A stretch of DNA of 64,000 bases from a candidate division KSB1 bacterium (GCA_034506255.1 JAPDPX010000012.1:1-64000), one strand, 5' to 3'; positions 26,037 through 35,686 are shown, counted from the stretch's first letter. A program made the numbers and translations. The notes: generated by a model from the sequence alone, not told the origin.

Positions 26037-28964
26037 TCAGAACGAAAAGTCAATGCCGAGATAGATTTCCCGCGCGATGTCATACAGCGGCACGCCATCT
26101 TGTGTCGTCGGCCGGTTCAAATCACCGGTGGGATCCTGCTTTTTCTCCCACAGCGTCGCGCTCGGAATGTTGTAGTTGTCCCAGGTGAGAATGTTGCTCT
26201 GGTTGAACAGATTGCGCGCCTCTGCAAAAATGCGGGCCACGCGGGTGCCGCCCAGATTCACGCCCTTGGACAGGCGCAGATCGGTGCGATAGCTCCACGG
26301 CGAACGGGCTTGTTCGCGGCCACGGGGATCGGTGGTGGTGTTGGTCAGGAAATACCAGAAGCCGCTTTGCGCCGTGCTGATGCCGGTGACGTCGATGTCA
26401 AAGGGCAGATCCAGCAGGAAGGTCAACGCCAGACGGTGTTCGCGGTCAAAGCCGGAATCCAGCGCGTTGCCGCCACCCGTAATATTCACCGGATAGGTGT
26501 TCCACTGATAGCGATCGTCAAAGGGGATGGGACCGTCCACCGACGAGAATGCGCTTTTGTTCAAAGAAATGTTGGAGGCATTGGCTGCGCCCTTGATGTA
26601 GCTGTAGGCATAGGTGAACCGGCCGGAGAGCCAGCCGGAAGGCCGTTTTTCCAGGGTCACCTCGATGCCGCGGGAATCGGCGTAGCCAAAGCTGGTCAGA
26701 TAGGTGTAGGAGCCGAAGCCCTGGCCCGGCAGCGGATTGATGGTGTAGCCGGCCGTGCCGTAGTTGCTGATGTCGCGGTAATAAGCCGTGACGTCGACGG
26801 CATAATCGGGCAGGAAGGACCACTGCGCGCCGATTTCATAGGCCGTGGCTTTGGAGGGTTCCAGACCGACATCCTGCAACACCGGCAGCGAGGGATTGGC
26901 CCAGTTGCCGTAATTCTCGAACAGCAGGCCGAAGGGCGGCGGCGAGAAGAAGCGGCCCCAGGAATAATGCATCGCGGCATTGTCGGAAATCGGATGGGAG
27001 ATGCCCAGGCGCGGGCCGACAAACCACTTCACCGGCACATTGGCGGAGCGCAACTGCGTGCGTTGCAGCGCGCCATTGGGAAGCGTGTCCGTGCGGGAGA
27101 CATTGTAAAAATCCTTGAACTGCTGGGCGCCGGTGTCGAACGCATCCACCCGCACGCCGGCATTGATAATGATGCCCTGATATTCGATGCGGTCCTGCAC
27201 ATAGAAAGCCCACTCCTTGGGATGCAGCTTGTACGAGGTTTGTTCGAAGGGGAAGTTCTTGTCGAAGGTCTTGATGACCTGGGTGCGCTGCTGGAAATTC
27301 TCCACCGTGTGGTAGCGGTACAGAAACCCGGCTTTGAGTTGATGGTGAAAATTGATCTGGCTGGTGAAGTCGCCTTTGAGCTGCAGGGCGTTGCGCTTGA
27401 GTTCTTCATAGTAGAAGCCGGGCTGGCCGAAGCGATACTGGCCGGAGCTGAACGGCACGTCATGATAGCGCTCGTTGCCCGGGTCGCCGGTGAAGAAAGT
27501 GCGGCGGGTGCCGATCACACCGGTGCCGCCCACGCCGAGATATTTCTCGGATTGCTCCTTGGTGCGCAGGATCAGGAAATCACCGTCTTCGCCATCCTCG
27601 ATGATGCCGTCGCCGTCATCGTCGGAGTAGCCGAAGCGCGAGGTGCGGCCGGTGTAACTGGCGCGCACGTCATAGAACGTCCTGGCCGAAATGTTGTTGG
27701 TCCACGCCAGATAGCTCACGATTCCCAACTTCTCGTTTTGGGCATTGCCCACCGGGAAGAACTTGTAGCGGCTGCTGAAGGCGCGGTTTTTCCAACCACC
27801 CAAAATACCACCGTCGTTGATGATGACATTGGCGGTGAGCTTTTGGGTGTTGGTCAGATTGTAATTCAGTTTGAGGGAGGTGTTGAGCTCGCGGTTGAAT
27901 TCATTGAGGAAACGGCCGTGGGAATTGAGCAGCCGGCCGGTGAAATAGAAATTGCCGCGGCTGGAGAGCGGCCCGCCCAGCGACAACTCCCCATCGATGG
28001 TGGGATCACTGCCCAGCCCATACTTCTCGATCGTGGCTTCGTTGAAAGTCATCAGATTGGCACGCACGCTGTCCGCCGCCTTGCGGTTGTTGAGCAGGGA
28101 CTGCCGGTCCGCCAGATAGCGCGGCAGGTCATTGTAAAGCCGCGGGCCGGCATAGGTCAGGCCTCCGGCGCTGCTGCGCACAAACAGTTTGCCGGAAAGC
28201 TTGCGGCCGCCATCCCGGGTCGCGATGTTGATGATGCCGGCCGAAGCTGCATCATATTCCGCATTGAACGTGCCCGCCAAAACTGCCAGCTCCGAGACCG
28301 ACTGGGCATTGACCTCCACCATGTTGGTTTCATTGCCCTCGGAACGCCGGGTGGCTGTGTACACTTGATACACCTGGTTGCTGCCCGTGCCGCCGGAAAA
28401 GTAGGTGTCGGAGATATTGATGCCATCCACCAGCGTGCGGGAATCATATTTGCGGCCGCCGCGAATGTAGCCGCGGAACGTGCTGGCCGTGGTCTCCACA
28501 ATCTGCGCGAGGCTCGCCGTCGGCAGCGTGTTGTTCAATTCGGCAACGCCGATGTTCGAACGCGTGGCGGTCAGCGTCCGGTCAACCAGCGGCCGTTCCG
28601 CCACCACGGTCACCTCCTCCCCGGTCACCACGGTCTGCGTGAGGGCAATATCGACCGGCGTGGTGACATCCAGGCTCACCTGGATGTTGCTGATGGTGAC
28701 GGTCTCATATCCGATGTAGGTGACCCGCATGGTGTAGACGCCCGGCGGCACATTCAGGATGAAGTAATTGCCATGCAAATCGCTGCTGGCGCCCAGCGTG
28801 GTTCCCACCAGCACCATGTTGGCTCCCGGCAACGGCGCGCCATTCTGCGCATCTTTCACCGTGCCGGCAATCTTGCCCAGGCCGGCCAGGGCGCTGGTCG
28901 CACCCAGGAAAATGCCAGCAAGCAGCAAGACACCAACCACACTTCTCAAGGCTCGATCAGGCAT
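26037..28964 (-). CDS. TonB-dependent receptor with carboxypeptidase-regulatory-like N-terminal domain
   Basis: 975 residues, first gene of the three-gene run with the Por-tail protein and PorV-like gene. GGAGGG lies 5 nt before ATG 28964. Residues 1-27 are a signal peptide (LLLAGIFLGATSALA). About 29-115 is the CarboxypepD-regulatory-like domain (GTVKDAQNGAPLPGANMVLV). The plug follows (VTVVAERPLVDRTLTATRSN, TLVDGINISDTYFSGG, VNAQSVSELAVLAGTFNAEY). The barrel ends in LGIDFSF with a terminal Phe. This subgroup (SNIGVAELNNTLP, GYIRGGRKYDS) resembles the CarboxypepD-reg/plug receptors common in KSB1-type genomes. It probably imports an oligosaccharide released by the surface enzymes. No SusD gene is adjacent. 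Confidence 0.92.
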   Translation of the reverse strand: MPDRALRSVVGVLLLAGIFLGATSALAGLGKIAGTVKDAQNGAPLPGANMVLVGTTLGASSDLHGNYFILNVPPGVYTMRVTYIGYETVTISNIQVSLDVTTPVDIALTQTVVTGEEVTVVAERPLVDRTLTATRSNIGVAELNNTLPTASLAQIVETTASTFRGYIRGGRKYDSRTLVDGINISDTYFSGGTGSNQVYQVYTATRRSEGNETNMVEVNAQSVSELAVLAGTFNAEYDAASAGIINIATRDGGRKLSGKLFVRSSAGGLTYAGPRLYNDLPRYLADRQSLLNNRKAADSVRANLMTFNEATIEKYGLGSDPTIDGELSLGGPLSSRGNFYFTGRLLNSHGRFLNEFNRELNTSLKLNYNLTNTQKLTANVIINDGGILGGWKNRAFSSRYKFFPVGNAQNEKLGIVSYLAWTNNISARTFYDVRASYTGRTSRFGYSDDDGDGIIEDGEDGDFLILRTKEQSEKYLGVGGTGVIGTRRTFFTGDPGNERYHDVPFSSGQYRFGQPGFYYEELKRNALQLKGDFTSQINFHHQLKAGFLYRYHTVENFQQRTQVIKTFDKNFPFEQTSYKLHPKEWAFYVQDRIEYQGIIINAGVRVDAFDTGAQQFKDFYNVSRTDTLPNGALQRTQLRSANVPVKWFVGPRLGISHPISDNAAMHYSWGRFFSPPPFGLLFENYGNWANPSLPVLQDVGLEPSKATAYEIGAQWSFLPDYAVDVTAYYRDISNYGTAGYTINPLPGQGFGSYTYLTSFGYADSRGIEVTLEKRPSGWLSGRFTYAYSYIKGAANASNISLNKSAFSSVDGPIPFDDRYQWNTYPVNITGGGNALDSGFDREHRLALTFLLDLPFDIDVTGISTAQSGFWYFLTNTTTDPRGREQARSPWSYRTDLRLSKGVNLGGTRVARIFAEARNLFNQSNILTWDNYNIPSATLWEKKQDPTGDLNRPTTQDGVPLYDIAREIYLGIDFSF

Positions 28965-29948
28965 AACGACCCTCCGTGTTAGAAAACAGGGGATGATGTT
29001 TCAGATCGTTTCGCGGGTGCTGCCATTCTTTCACTGTCGCGCAAGACTTTGACCGACCGTCACCTCCTTTTTTTCTTTTGTTGATGCTCACTCCTGAACG
29101 GGTTTCATGTTCTGAGACGAGGCAGCTTGCAACGCCCACCCGGCATGGCTTTCACTACCGGCGTGCCGGGCCGCAAGACTCTCCGCACCGGACGGGGTGT
29201 GCACGCATCTGCCCTCTGAAGTGGCAAAAACAGCTTGGGGGGCTGCTGATGACAAGTTGGGGGAAAAGTAGAGATTGGATCATGAACCGTTTCGTCTGCA
29301 TGGGTGTTGTCGACCAAAACCAGTTCACCAAAATTTCATGGAGGACGGCAAGGCTCATCCTCCCGCACGGCACGGCGAGATGGCTAAGGGAAAACAAGGG
29401 GGAAAGCAGTTAGTTGATGTATGAATCAATCATTATTGCCGCCAATATCTTTGCCGCGGCTGCGGAAAAAATTGGCTTTTTTGGCACATTGCTTTTTGCG
29501 GCGATTCGGCGATTTGTGACTTGCAATTCGCGGGCTGCGCGGTTACCATTGCGCAGCCGGCATCCCCCGGCGTGCCGCCTGTTGTCCGCATAACGGTTGC
29601 GCGCCCAGACCCGTTCTTCCGTTGCCGCCGGCCCATAGCCAGATGCCAAAAAAGAATTCACCGGAAAGGCAATGAAAGTTTTGCGGGCGCCGCTAGATTA
29701 TTTTCGCGAATTTGCTCCAGCACGGGAAAGTCTGTCCGGCCGGCGGCTGGTCCAAAGGCATGCAGTTCCGTCCTGGCGATTGCTTCCCCCGGTTTTGCAG
29801 GACAATTTCTGACGCCGTCCCGGCTTGCTTTCCCAGACCAAGCCCTGTCCGGCAATTCATAACCAGCGGCAGGCGGCGCGGGCGCGCAGTGCAATCCTGC
29901 GGCCGCCGCCCTCATCGCAAGCCTCTCACCCCCCACCGGAGGTCAGGA
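28965..29948. other. Divergent intergenic region, probable promoters for both runs
   Basis: 984 bp between the minus-strand receptor run and the plus-strand symporter run, so both promoters should lie here. A small palindrome TTGATgtatgaATCAA lies at 29414-29429, with an AT-rich stretch around it (29405-29480). No promoter match is good enough to mark. Short open frames here do not resemble proteins. Confidence 0.45.
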
Positions 29949-32060
29949 ATGCACATCCTCGGCATGCACGTGCTTGACGTCACGATCATCGTCGCCTACT
30001 TCGCAGCCATGATTGGGATCGGCAAATTCCTGCAGAAGCGCATGCACAGCACAGAAGACTATTTCATGGGTGGCCGCCGCATGGGCCGGCTCTATCAATT
30101 CTTTCTCAACTTCGGCGCCTCCACCGATGCCAGCCAGGCGGCGGCCGTCTCGCGTGAAATCTACCGCCAGGGCATTGCCGGCATGTGGATTCAATACCTG
30201 GTGCTCTTCCTGACCCCCTTCTACTGGTTCACCGCGATGCTCTTTCGCCGGGCACGGCTGGTGACCATCGGCGATTTCTTCACCGAGCGCTTCGAAAGCA
30301 AATTCCTGGGCGGTGCCTTTGCCGTGTTTGCGATCTTCCTGGCGCTGTTCGGCACTGCCGTCGGCTATCTGGTCTCCGCCAAAACGTTCATGGCGCTCAC
30401 GCCCAAACCGGCTTCCGCCTATACCGCCGCGGAAAAACGGAGCGTTGAGTCCTACCACGAGTATCGCGAACTCAAGGCGCTTTATTCCGAGGGCAAACTG
30501 CCGCAGGAACAGCGGGCGCGTTATCAGGAACTGCGCAGCCTGGACGACCGGGGCGAATTGGTGGCCTTTATTTCCCATGTGAAACCGGTCTATTTCTACT
30601 TCGCCTACGGCACCATTGTCTGCGTCTATGTGCTGCTCGGCGGCTTGACCGCCGCCGCCCTCACCGATGTCATTCAGGGCGCCCTGATGATCTTTTTTTC
30701 CTGCCTGCTCATCCCCTTCGGCTTGATCAAGATCGGCGGGTTTTCCGGCCTGCATGCCGCCGTGCCGGAGCATATGTTCTGGCTGTTTGGCACCGAAGCG
30801 CTGAGCGAATATGCCTGGTACACCATTGCGGCGATGTCGTTCGCCAATCTCGTGTCGATCACCGCGGTGGCCACCGGCATGCAGGTGAGCGGATCAGCGA
30901 CCAATGAGAATACGGCACGCTTCGGCATGATCGGCGGCATGATGTTCAAACGGGTGATGATGATTTTCTGGGCGCTGGCCGGCCTGCTCGCCATCGGCCT
31001 GTATACCGGGAAATTGAGCGACCCCGATCTCATCTGGGGCTACATGACACAACAGCTCCTCTGGCCGGGCTTCATCGGCATCATGATGGTCGGCATCCTG
31101 GCCGCCAACATGTCCACGCTCGACGTGCAATCGGTCTCGCTCGCCGCGCTCTTCGTCAACCAAGTCTACAAACCGCTGGTGCCGAACCGCTCTGAAAAGC
31201 ACTATCTCGGTGTGGGCCGTCTCGTGGTTTTTCTGACAATTTTTGGCGGCATCGGCATGGCGCTCTACGTGAAAAATCTGCTGGAGCTGTTCAAATACTT
31301 CATCAGCATGCCGGCCATCTTTGGCGCCGCCATCTGGCTGGGCTTTACCTGGCGCCGGCTGAGCACGACGGCCGTGACGATTCAAATTTTCGTTTCCTTT
31401 TTGATCATGGCGATCATTCCCAACGTCTTTACCGCCTGGGAGGTGACCCGCAGCCATCCACCCTTTCTCGCCCACACGCAAGAGCGACAGATTGTGATTC
31501 ACACCAAGGCGCTGCAAACCGATGTCGATGCCGGCCTAGCCCGTGAAGTGGGCGAACGCATCGCCAAGACCCGCGTCATTCCACCCTATCCGATTTTCTT
31601 CGACAAAGTGGCGCGCGAAAATCCCGAGGATCCCAATTCCCGGCTGATCGGCATCGGCCGGTTCAACGCCGAGCTGTGGGTATTGAGCTGGTTCGGCCTC
31701 GATTTCTCCGGCTGGAACAAGGCCCAGCTCGAAGCCGCACGCTTTGCCTTCGACGCCCTGTTTCCGCTGCTGTGCTTGATCGTGCTGAGCTATTTCACCC
31801 GGCCCGTCAGCCGCAAGACGCTGGACTATTTCTTCGCCAAAGTGCACACGCCGATCCAGCCCACGCCGGAGGAGGACAGGCGCCTGGTGCTGGAGAACGC
31901 GGCACACATGCATCACCTCGAGGCACGCAAGCTCTTTCCCAGGACCCACTGGGAGTTTCACAAGCCGCTAAAGATGGATTACCTGGGTTTTTTTGGCACT
32001 TGGGGGCTGGTGGGGTTGGTCATTCTCTTGTTGTGGATAGTTGTCAATCTCGGCGCTTAG
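29949..32060 (+). CDS. Sodium:solute symporter (SSS family), probable sugar/uronate transporter
   Basis: 703-residue inner-membrane carrier. ATG 29949 is chosen because GGAGG lies 6 nt upstream and the first helix starts at once (MHVLDVTIIVAYFAAMIGIG). Family marks are YFMGGRRMG, FGASTDASQAAAVSREIYRQG and the later MMVGILAANMSTLDVQSVSLAALFVN (split here as two blocks in the family alignment). Two hydrophilic segments are longer than usual. One of about 65 residues lies after FMALTPKPASAYTAAEKRS (residues about 150-215), and one of about 80 lies after IIPNVFTAWEVTRSHPPF. It probably uses sodium to import a sugar or uronate product. It is the first gene of the plus-strand catabolic run. Confidence 0.88.
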   Translation: MHILGMHVLDVTIIVAYFAAMIGIGKFLQKRMHSTEDYFMGGRRMGRLYQFFLNFGASTDASQAAAVSREIYRQGIAGMWIQYLVLFLTPFYWFTAMLFRRARLVTIGDFFTERFESKFLGGAFAVFAIFLALFGTAVGYLVSAKTFMALTPKPASAYTAAEKRSVESYHEYRELKALYSEGKLPQEQRARYQELRSLDDRGELVAFISHVKPVYFYFAYGTIVCVYVLLGGLTAAALTDVIQGALMIFFSCLLIPFGLIKIGGFSGLHAAVPEHMFWLFGTEALSEYAWYTIAAMSFANLVSITAVATGMQVSGSATNENTARFGMIGGMMFKRVMMIFWALAGLLAIGLYTGKLSDPDLIWGYMTQQLLWPGFIGIMMVGILAANMSTLDVQSVSLAALFVNQVYKPLVPNRSEKHYLGVGRLVVFLTIFGGIGMALYVKNLLELFKYFISMPAIFGAAIWLGFTWRRLSTTAVTIQIFVSFLIMAIIPNVFTAWEVTRSHPPFLAHTQERQIVIHTKALQTDVDAGLAREVGERIAKTRVIPPYPIFFDKVARENPEDPNSRLIGIGRFNAELWVLSWFGLDFSGWNKAQLEAARFAFDALFPLLCLIVLSYFTRPVSRKTLDYFFAKVHTPIQPTPEEDRRLVLENAAHMHHLEARKLFPRTHWEFHKPLKMDYLGFFGTWGLVGLVILLLWIVVNLGA

Positions 32061-32163
32061 CACCGCGGCGAATCAACGGGTTGGGACACGGCAGCCGCGG
32101 AGAATCCCCTCCCGGTATCGCGTTGCAGTCCGACGGCGCCTGAGCCTGTCACGCAGATCTGGC

Positions 32164-33000
32164 ATGAACATGAACAAGAAATTCCGTCTCCAGCGCTTGT
32201 TTGGCACTTCCGGCAAATGCCTGGATATCGCCCTCGATCACGGTTTCTTCAATGAAGTCAGTTTTCTCAACGGCATCGAGGACCTCGCACCGGCCATTCA
32301 GGCGCTGGTGGCGGCGCAACCTGATGCCATTCAGCTCACCGTTGGCCAGGCGGAAATCCTGCAGCGCATTCCCGGCAAAAACAGACCGGCGCTGGTGCTG
32401 CGCACCGACGTCGCCAATTGCTACAATCCCCAAATTCACGAGGTGTTGTTCAGCCTGCTGATTGATGACGCGGTTGAACAGGCGCTGGTGCTGGATGCCG
32501 CCTGCGTGGTGGTGAATCTTCTGCTGCTGCCCAACCAGCCGGATTTGCACCGCCAGTGTGTCGCCAATGTGGCGCGCTTGAAACCGCTGTGCGAACGTTA
32601 TGGCATGCCGTTGATGATCGAGCCGCTGGTGATGCGGCCCAACGAAGAAAATGGCGGCTATCAGGTTGACGGCGATCTCAACAAGATCCTGCCACTGGTG
32701 CGCCAGGCCTGCGAGCTGGGTGCCGACCTGATCAAGGCCGATCCCTGTGATGACCTCAGCCAGTATCATCGCGTCATCACGGTTGCCGGCCGGCCGGTGT
32801 TGCCGCGCGGCGGCGGCAAGGCCGATGAACGCCAGGTCTTGCAGCGCACCTGGGCTCTCATGCAGCAGGGCGCCAGCGGCATTGTTTACGGCCGCAACAT
32901 CATCCAGCATGAAAAACCGGTGGCCATGACCCGGGCGTTGATGGCGATCGTGCACGAAGGCGCCAGCGTCTCGCAGGCGCTCGCGCTGCTGGCGGGCTAA
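32164..33000 (+). CDS. Class I (Schiff-base) aldolase of the DhnA/LacD/DeoC group
   Basis: 278-residue cytoplasmic (beta/alpha)8 aldolase. It has SGKCLDIALDHGFF (residues 16-29), a signature of DhnA-type class I fructose-bisphosphate or tagatose-bisphosphate aldolases. The Schiff-base Lys candidate is K191 in GADLIKADPCDD. A phosphate-binding end reads GIVYGRNIIQHEKP (239-252). The likely reaction is retro-aldol cleavage of a phosphorylated ketose into DHAP or glyceraldehyde-3-phosphate plus an aldehyde. The upstream symporter ends 103 nt before it. ATG 32164 is followed by another in-frame ATG at 32170. No strong Shine-Dalgarno decides between them. Confidence 0.82.
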   Translation: MNMNKKFRLQRLFGTSGKCLDIALDHGFFNEVSFLNGIEDLAPAIQALVAAQPDAIQLTVGQAEILQRIPGKNRPALVLRTDVANCYNPQIHEVLFSLLIDDAVEQALVLDAACVVVNLLLLPNQPDLHRQCVANVARLKPLCERYGMPLMIEPLVMRPNEENGGYQVDGDLNKILPLVRQACELGADLIKADPCDDLSQYHRVITVAGRPVLPRGGGKADERQVLQRTWALMQQGASGIVYGRNIIQHEKPVAMTRALMAIVHEGASVSQALALLAG

Positions 33001-33379
33001 TGTTGTCGTGGCAAAGCCCGGTCGCCCACAGGGTTAGCCCGCAAGAATTTGGCGGGGATGGTTCAACCTGAATAAGGAGCGCCTGAGGATTTTGTTCTTA
33101 CTGCTTTCCCGTTCAATCATGCGTTAGAGATTGCTGCCCGGCAATCCATTTGCAAACTACACTTGCACCGGTCGTAAGCATAACACCGCTGGCAAGCGGA
33201 TTCCAGCAACCCCGGCCAAGGGCACGAGGTGCCTTGATGGCGGCACCTACCGATACGATTATTCAGGCGTTCGTTTGAACAGCCATGGTTATCTCCGGAT
33301 CATTCTCTTTGCGTTCCCCGCGTCGTCGCGGTTCAGAGAAATCTTCGCGGTTGTCATGGTCGTTACAGGGTAATTGGCC

Positions 33380-33395
33380 ATGTGCATTTGCACAT
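33380..33395. promoter_or_regulatory. Operator-like palindrome
   Basis: ATGTGCAttTGCACAT, a perfect 7-bp inverted repeat with a 2-bp centre, 131 nt before the oxidoreductase start. The size suits a dimeric repressor (LacI/GntR-like). No regulator gene is in the window, so this is weak. Confidence 0.25.
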
Positions 33396-33403
33396 CCCTC
33401 ACG

Positions 33404-33463
33404 ATGAAAATGTCGCGCAGACATCTTGTCTGCAGGCAGGCTGGAAGCCTGCGCTACGACATT
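33404..33463. repeat. REP-like double hairpin, copy 1
   Basis: Two tandem 7-bp hairpins: GCAGACA-tct-TGTCTGC (33417-33433) and GCAGGCT-gga-AGCCTGC (33436-33452), framed by ATGAAAATGTCGC on the left and CGCTACGACATT on the right. A second copy in the opposite orientation is at 57784-57845. Confidence 0.75.
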
Positions 33464-33526
33464 GCCGGACAGCACACGCAAAATTCCCAAATCGGCAACT
33501 CATATGCGCCAAACTGGTGAGGCGCC

Positions 33527-34678
33527 ATGTCTGCGCAACGCAAAATCCGCTTCGGCATCATCGGCGGCGGCCTGATGGGGCGTGAATTTGCAGTGGCCTG
33601 CGGCCGCTGGCCCGCGCTGCTGGAGACCAAAGCCCGGCCTGAAATCGTGGCAATCTGTGATCTCAACGAGCAACTGTTCGACTGGTACACCGGCAATTTC
33701 TCCTCGATCAAGCTGGCGACGCGCAACCACCAAGAGCTGCTCGCCGCCCCGGAGGTGGAGGCAGTTTACTGCGCCGTGCCGCACCATCTGCACGAACAAA
33801 TCTATTGTGACATTCTCGCCGCCGGCAAACACCTGCTGGGCGAGAAACCCTTCGGCATCGATCTCGCCGCCAATCAACGCATTCTCGCCGCCATTCAACA
33901 GCATCCCGAACTGTTCGTGCGCTGCTCCTCGGAATATCCTTTTTACCCCGGCGGTCACCGGATGCACCAGTACATTCTCGCCAATCCCTGGGGCCGCATC
34001 ATCGCAGTGAACAGTGGCTATCTGCATTCCTCCGATTTGAATTTCAACAAGCCGATCAACTGGAAACGCACGCTGGCGAGCAATGGCGAATATGGCTGCC
34101 TGGGCGATCTCGGCATGCACGCGCTGCATCTGCCCATTCGCGCCCGCTGGATTCCCACCCGGCTGCATGCCACGCTCGTCAAGATCGTCACACAGCGCCC
34201 GGACGGCAAGGGCGGCATGGCGCCCTGTGAAACCTGGGACAACGCCACCCTGCAGTGCGAAGTCATGCACCCGACCGAAGGCTACACCTTTCCCATGACG
34301 GTGAAAACCTGGCGCATTGCACCGGGCGAAACCGACACCTGGTATCTCGAGGTGCTGGGCACCCAGTTCAGTGCGCGCTACAGCACCAAATTCACCAAGA
34401 CGCTGCAGACCATGCGCTACGAGAACGGCGGGCCGCAAGCCTGGCAGCATGAAGATTTGGGCTATGCCTCGGCCTATCCCACGGTAACCGGCGGCATTTT
34501 CGAATTCGGCTTCACTGATGCCATATTGCAAATGTGGGCCGCCTTCCTCGACGAGCTGAACGAACCGCGGCCCCACATGCCTTTCGGCTGCATGACACCG
34601 GAGGAAACCCTGCTGCAGCACAAGATTCTCACAGCGGCGCTGCACTCGGGCAGAACCGGCAACGCCGTTGCAGTATGA
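33527..34678 (+). CDS. Gfo/Idh/MocA family NAD(P)-dependent oxidoreductase
   Basis: 383 residues. The Rossmann nucleotide-binding loop is GIIGGGLMG (10-18), with an acidic residue at the end of strand 2 (ICDLNEQL), which favours NAD. The family motif EKPFG is at 106-110. The C-terminal Gfo/Idh domain contains YGCLGDLGMHALHLPIR, whose His lies in the usual catalytic region. Members oxidise or reduce sugars, inositols or uronates at one carbon. The sequence does not show which. GAGG lies 5 nt before ATG 33527. It is followed by a D-lyxose isomerase gene (187 nt), so a step in aldose or uronate conversion is likely. Confidence 0.88.
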   Translation: MSAQRKIRFGIIGGGLMGREFAVACGRWPALLETKARPEIVAICDLNEQLFDWYTGNFSSIKLATRNHQELLAAPEVEAVYCAVPHHLHEQIYCDILAAGKHLLGEKPFGIDLAANQRILAAIQQHPELFVRCSSEYPFYPGGHRMHQYILANPWGRIIAVNSGYLHSSDLNFNKPINWKRTLASNGEYGCLGDLGMHALHLPIRARWIPTRLHATLVKIVTQRPDGKGGMAPCETWDNATLQCEVMHPTEGYTFPMTVKTWRIAPGETDTWYLEVLGTQFSARYSTKFTKTLQTMRYENGGPQAWQHEDLGYASAYPTVTGGIFEFGFTDAILQMWAAFLDELNEPRPHMPFGCMTPEETLLQHKILTAALHSGRTGNAVAV

Positions 34679-34865
34679 CCCGCGGATTGTTCCGACAAAA
34701 ACGCTGATTGCAAGCGCACACCATCCAACACTGCAGGCGTGCCGCCGGCCATGCCGGCCTTTGAACCATGGAGCGGCGGAGAGCTGTGAGCCCGGAAAGC
34801 CCGGCGCGACCTTTGCGCTGCGGCTGCCCGCCGGCCTCAGGCCTCCGGCGATGAGGGCAACTGCC

Positions 34866-35564
34866 ATGAAACGATCAGCAATCAACGCGCTGCAGCGCGA
34901 GGCTGTTGCTTTTTTTCAGCAACATCATTTTCATTTGCCGCCGTGGGCCTTCTGGACGCCGGACGACTGGTGGCGGAATCGCGGCCGCGCCCGGGAAGTG
35001 GTCGATAAAAAACTCGGCTGGGACCTCACCGATTTCGGCCTGGGCAGGTTTCGTGAGATGGGTCTCATCCTGTTCACGCTGCGCAACGGCAGGCCGGGTG
35101 AGGCGGGCGGCAAGGACTATTGCGAAAAGGTGATGATCGCTCAGCAGGAGCAGGTGACCCCGTGGCACTTTCACTGGCACAAGATGGAGGACATCATCAA
35201 TCGCGGCGGGGGCGATTTGGTCGTTGCCGTCTGCCATGCCACGCCCGATGAGCAACTGGCGGACACACCGGTGACCGTGCTCACCGATGGCCTGCTCCGC
35301 ACGGTCCCGGCGCAGGGCGAAATCGTTTTGCGGCCGGGCGAAAGCATCACCCTGCCGCCCCGCATGTATCATCAGTTCCATGCCGCTCGCGGCAAAGGCG
35401 CGGTGTTGATCGGTGAAGTCTCACGCGTCAACGATGATGACAGGGACAATCGTTTTCTCGCGCCCGTGGGTCGCTTCCCCACCATTGACGAAGACGAGCC
35501 GGTGTTGTATTATTTGTGCACGGAATATCCGGCCTGGCTCTCTGCGGAGACCGCAGAACACTGA
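34866..35564 (+). CDS. D-lyxose/D-mannose ketol-isomerase (cupin type)
   Basis: 232 residues, a single cupin. The family signature is strong: TPWHFHWHKMEDIINRGGGD (residues 98-117) supplies metal ligands H101/H103/H105 and E108, and PPRMYHQFHA later supplies the last His. These enzymes (YdaE/z5688 type, EC 5.3.1.15) interconvert D-lyxose and D-xylulose, and D-mannose and D-fructose, with Mn. I start at ATG 34866, with GAGGG about 8 nt upstream; an in-frame ATG at 34851 is possible. Its neighbours (oxidoreductase, DUF4432 protein, PfkB kinase, aldolase) suggest the ketose is phosphorylated and cleaved. The physiological substrate in this locus may be a rarer sugar. Confidence 0.87.
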   Translation: MKRSAINALQREAVAFFQQHHFHLPPWAFWTPDDWWRNRGRAREVVDKKLGWDLTDFGLGRFREMGLILFTLRNGRPGEAGGKDYCEKVMIAQQEQVTPWHFHWHKMEDIINRGGGDLVVAVCHATPDEQLADTPVTVLTDGLLRTVPAQGEIVLRPGESITLPPRMYHQFHAARGKGAVLIGEVSRVNDDDRDNRFLAPVGRFPTIDEDEPVLYYLCTEYPAWLSAETAEH

Positions 35565-35686
35565 GGCAGTCGCCGCCGGCTTTTCTCCGGCAGAATCTGC
35601 CTCCCGCGGCTGCAGACATGCTGCGGCTGTGCTGCGCGCAACGCATTCTCCCGATGAATCGTACCGCCTTGCAACGGAATCACTCC

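Larger units (their letters stand above)
33001..33526. other. Gap with operator-like palindrome and double-hairpin repeat
   Basis: 526 bp between the aldolase and oxidoreductase genes. It holds a 7-bp inverted repeat AGGTGCC/GGCACCT (33227-33248), an operator-like palindrome (33380-33395) and a REP-like double hairpin (33404-33463). No gene recognised. Confidence 0.5.

Noticed and set aside
23666-28982. Two long plus-strand frames (about 840 and 1030 codons) opposite the Por-tail protein and second TonB receptor
   Set aside because: They mirror genes with signal peptides, Shine-Dalgarno sites and recognisable domains. The frames themselves show no domain and no suitable start signal.
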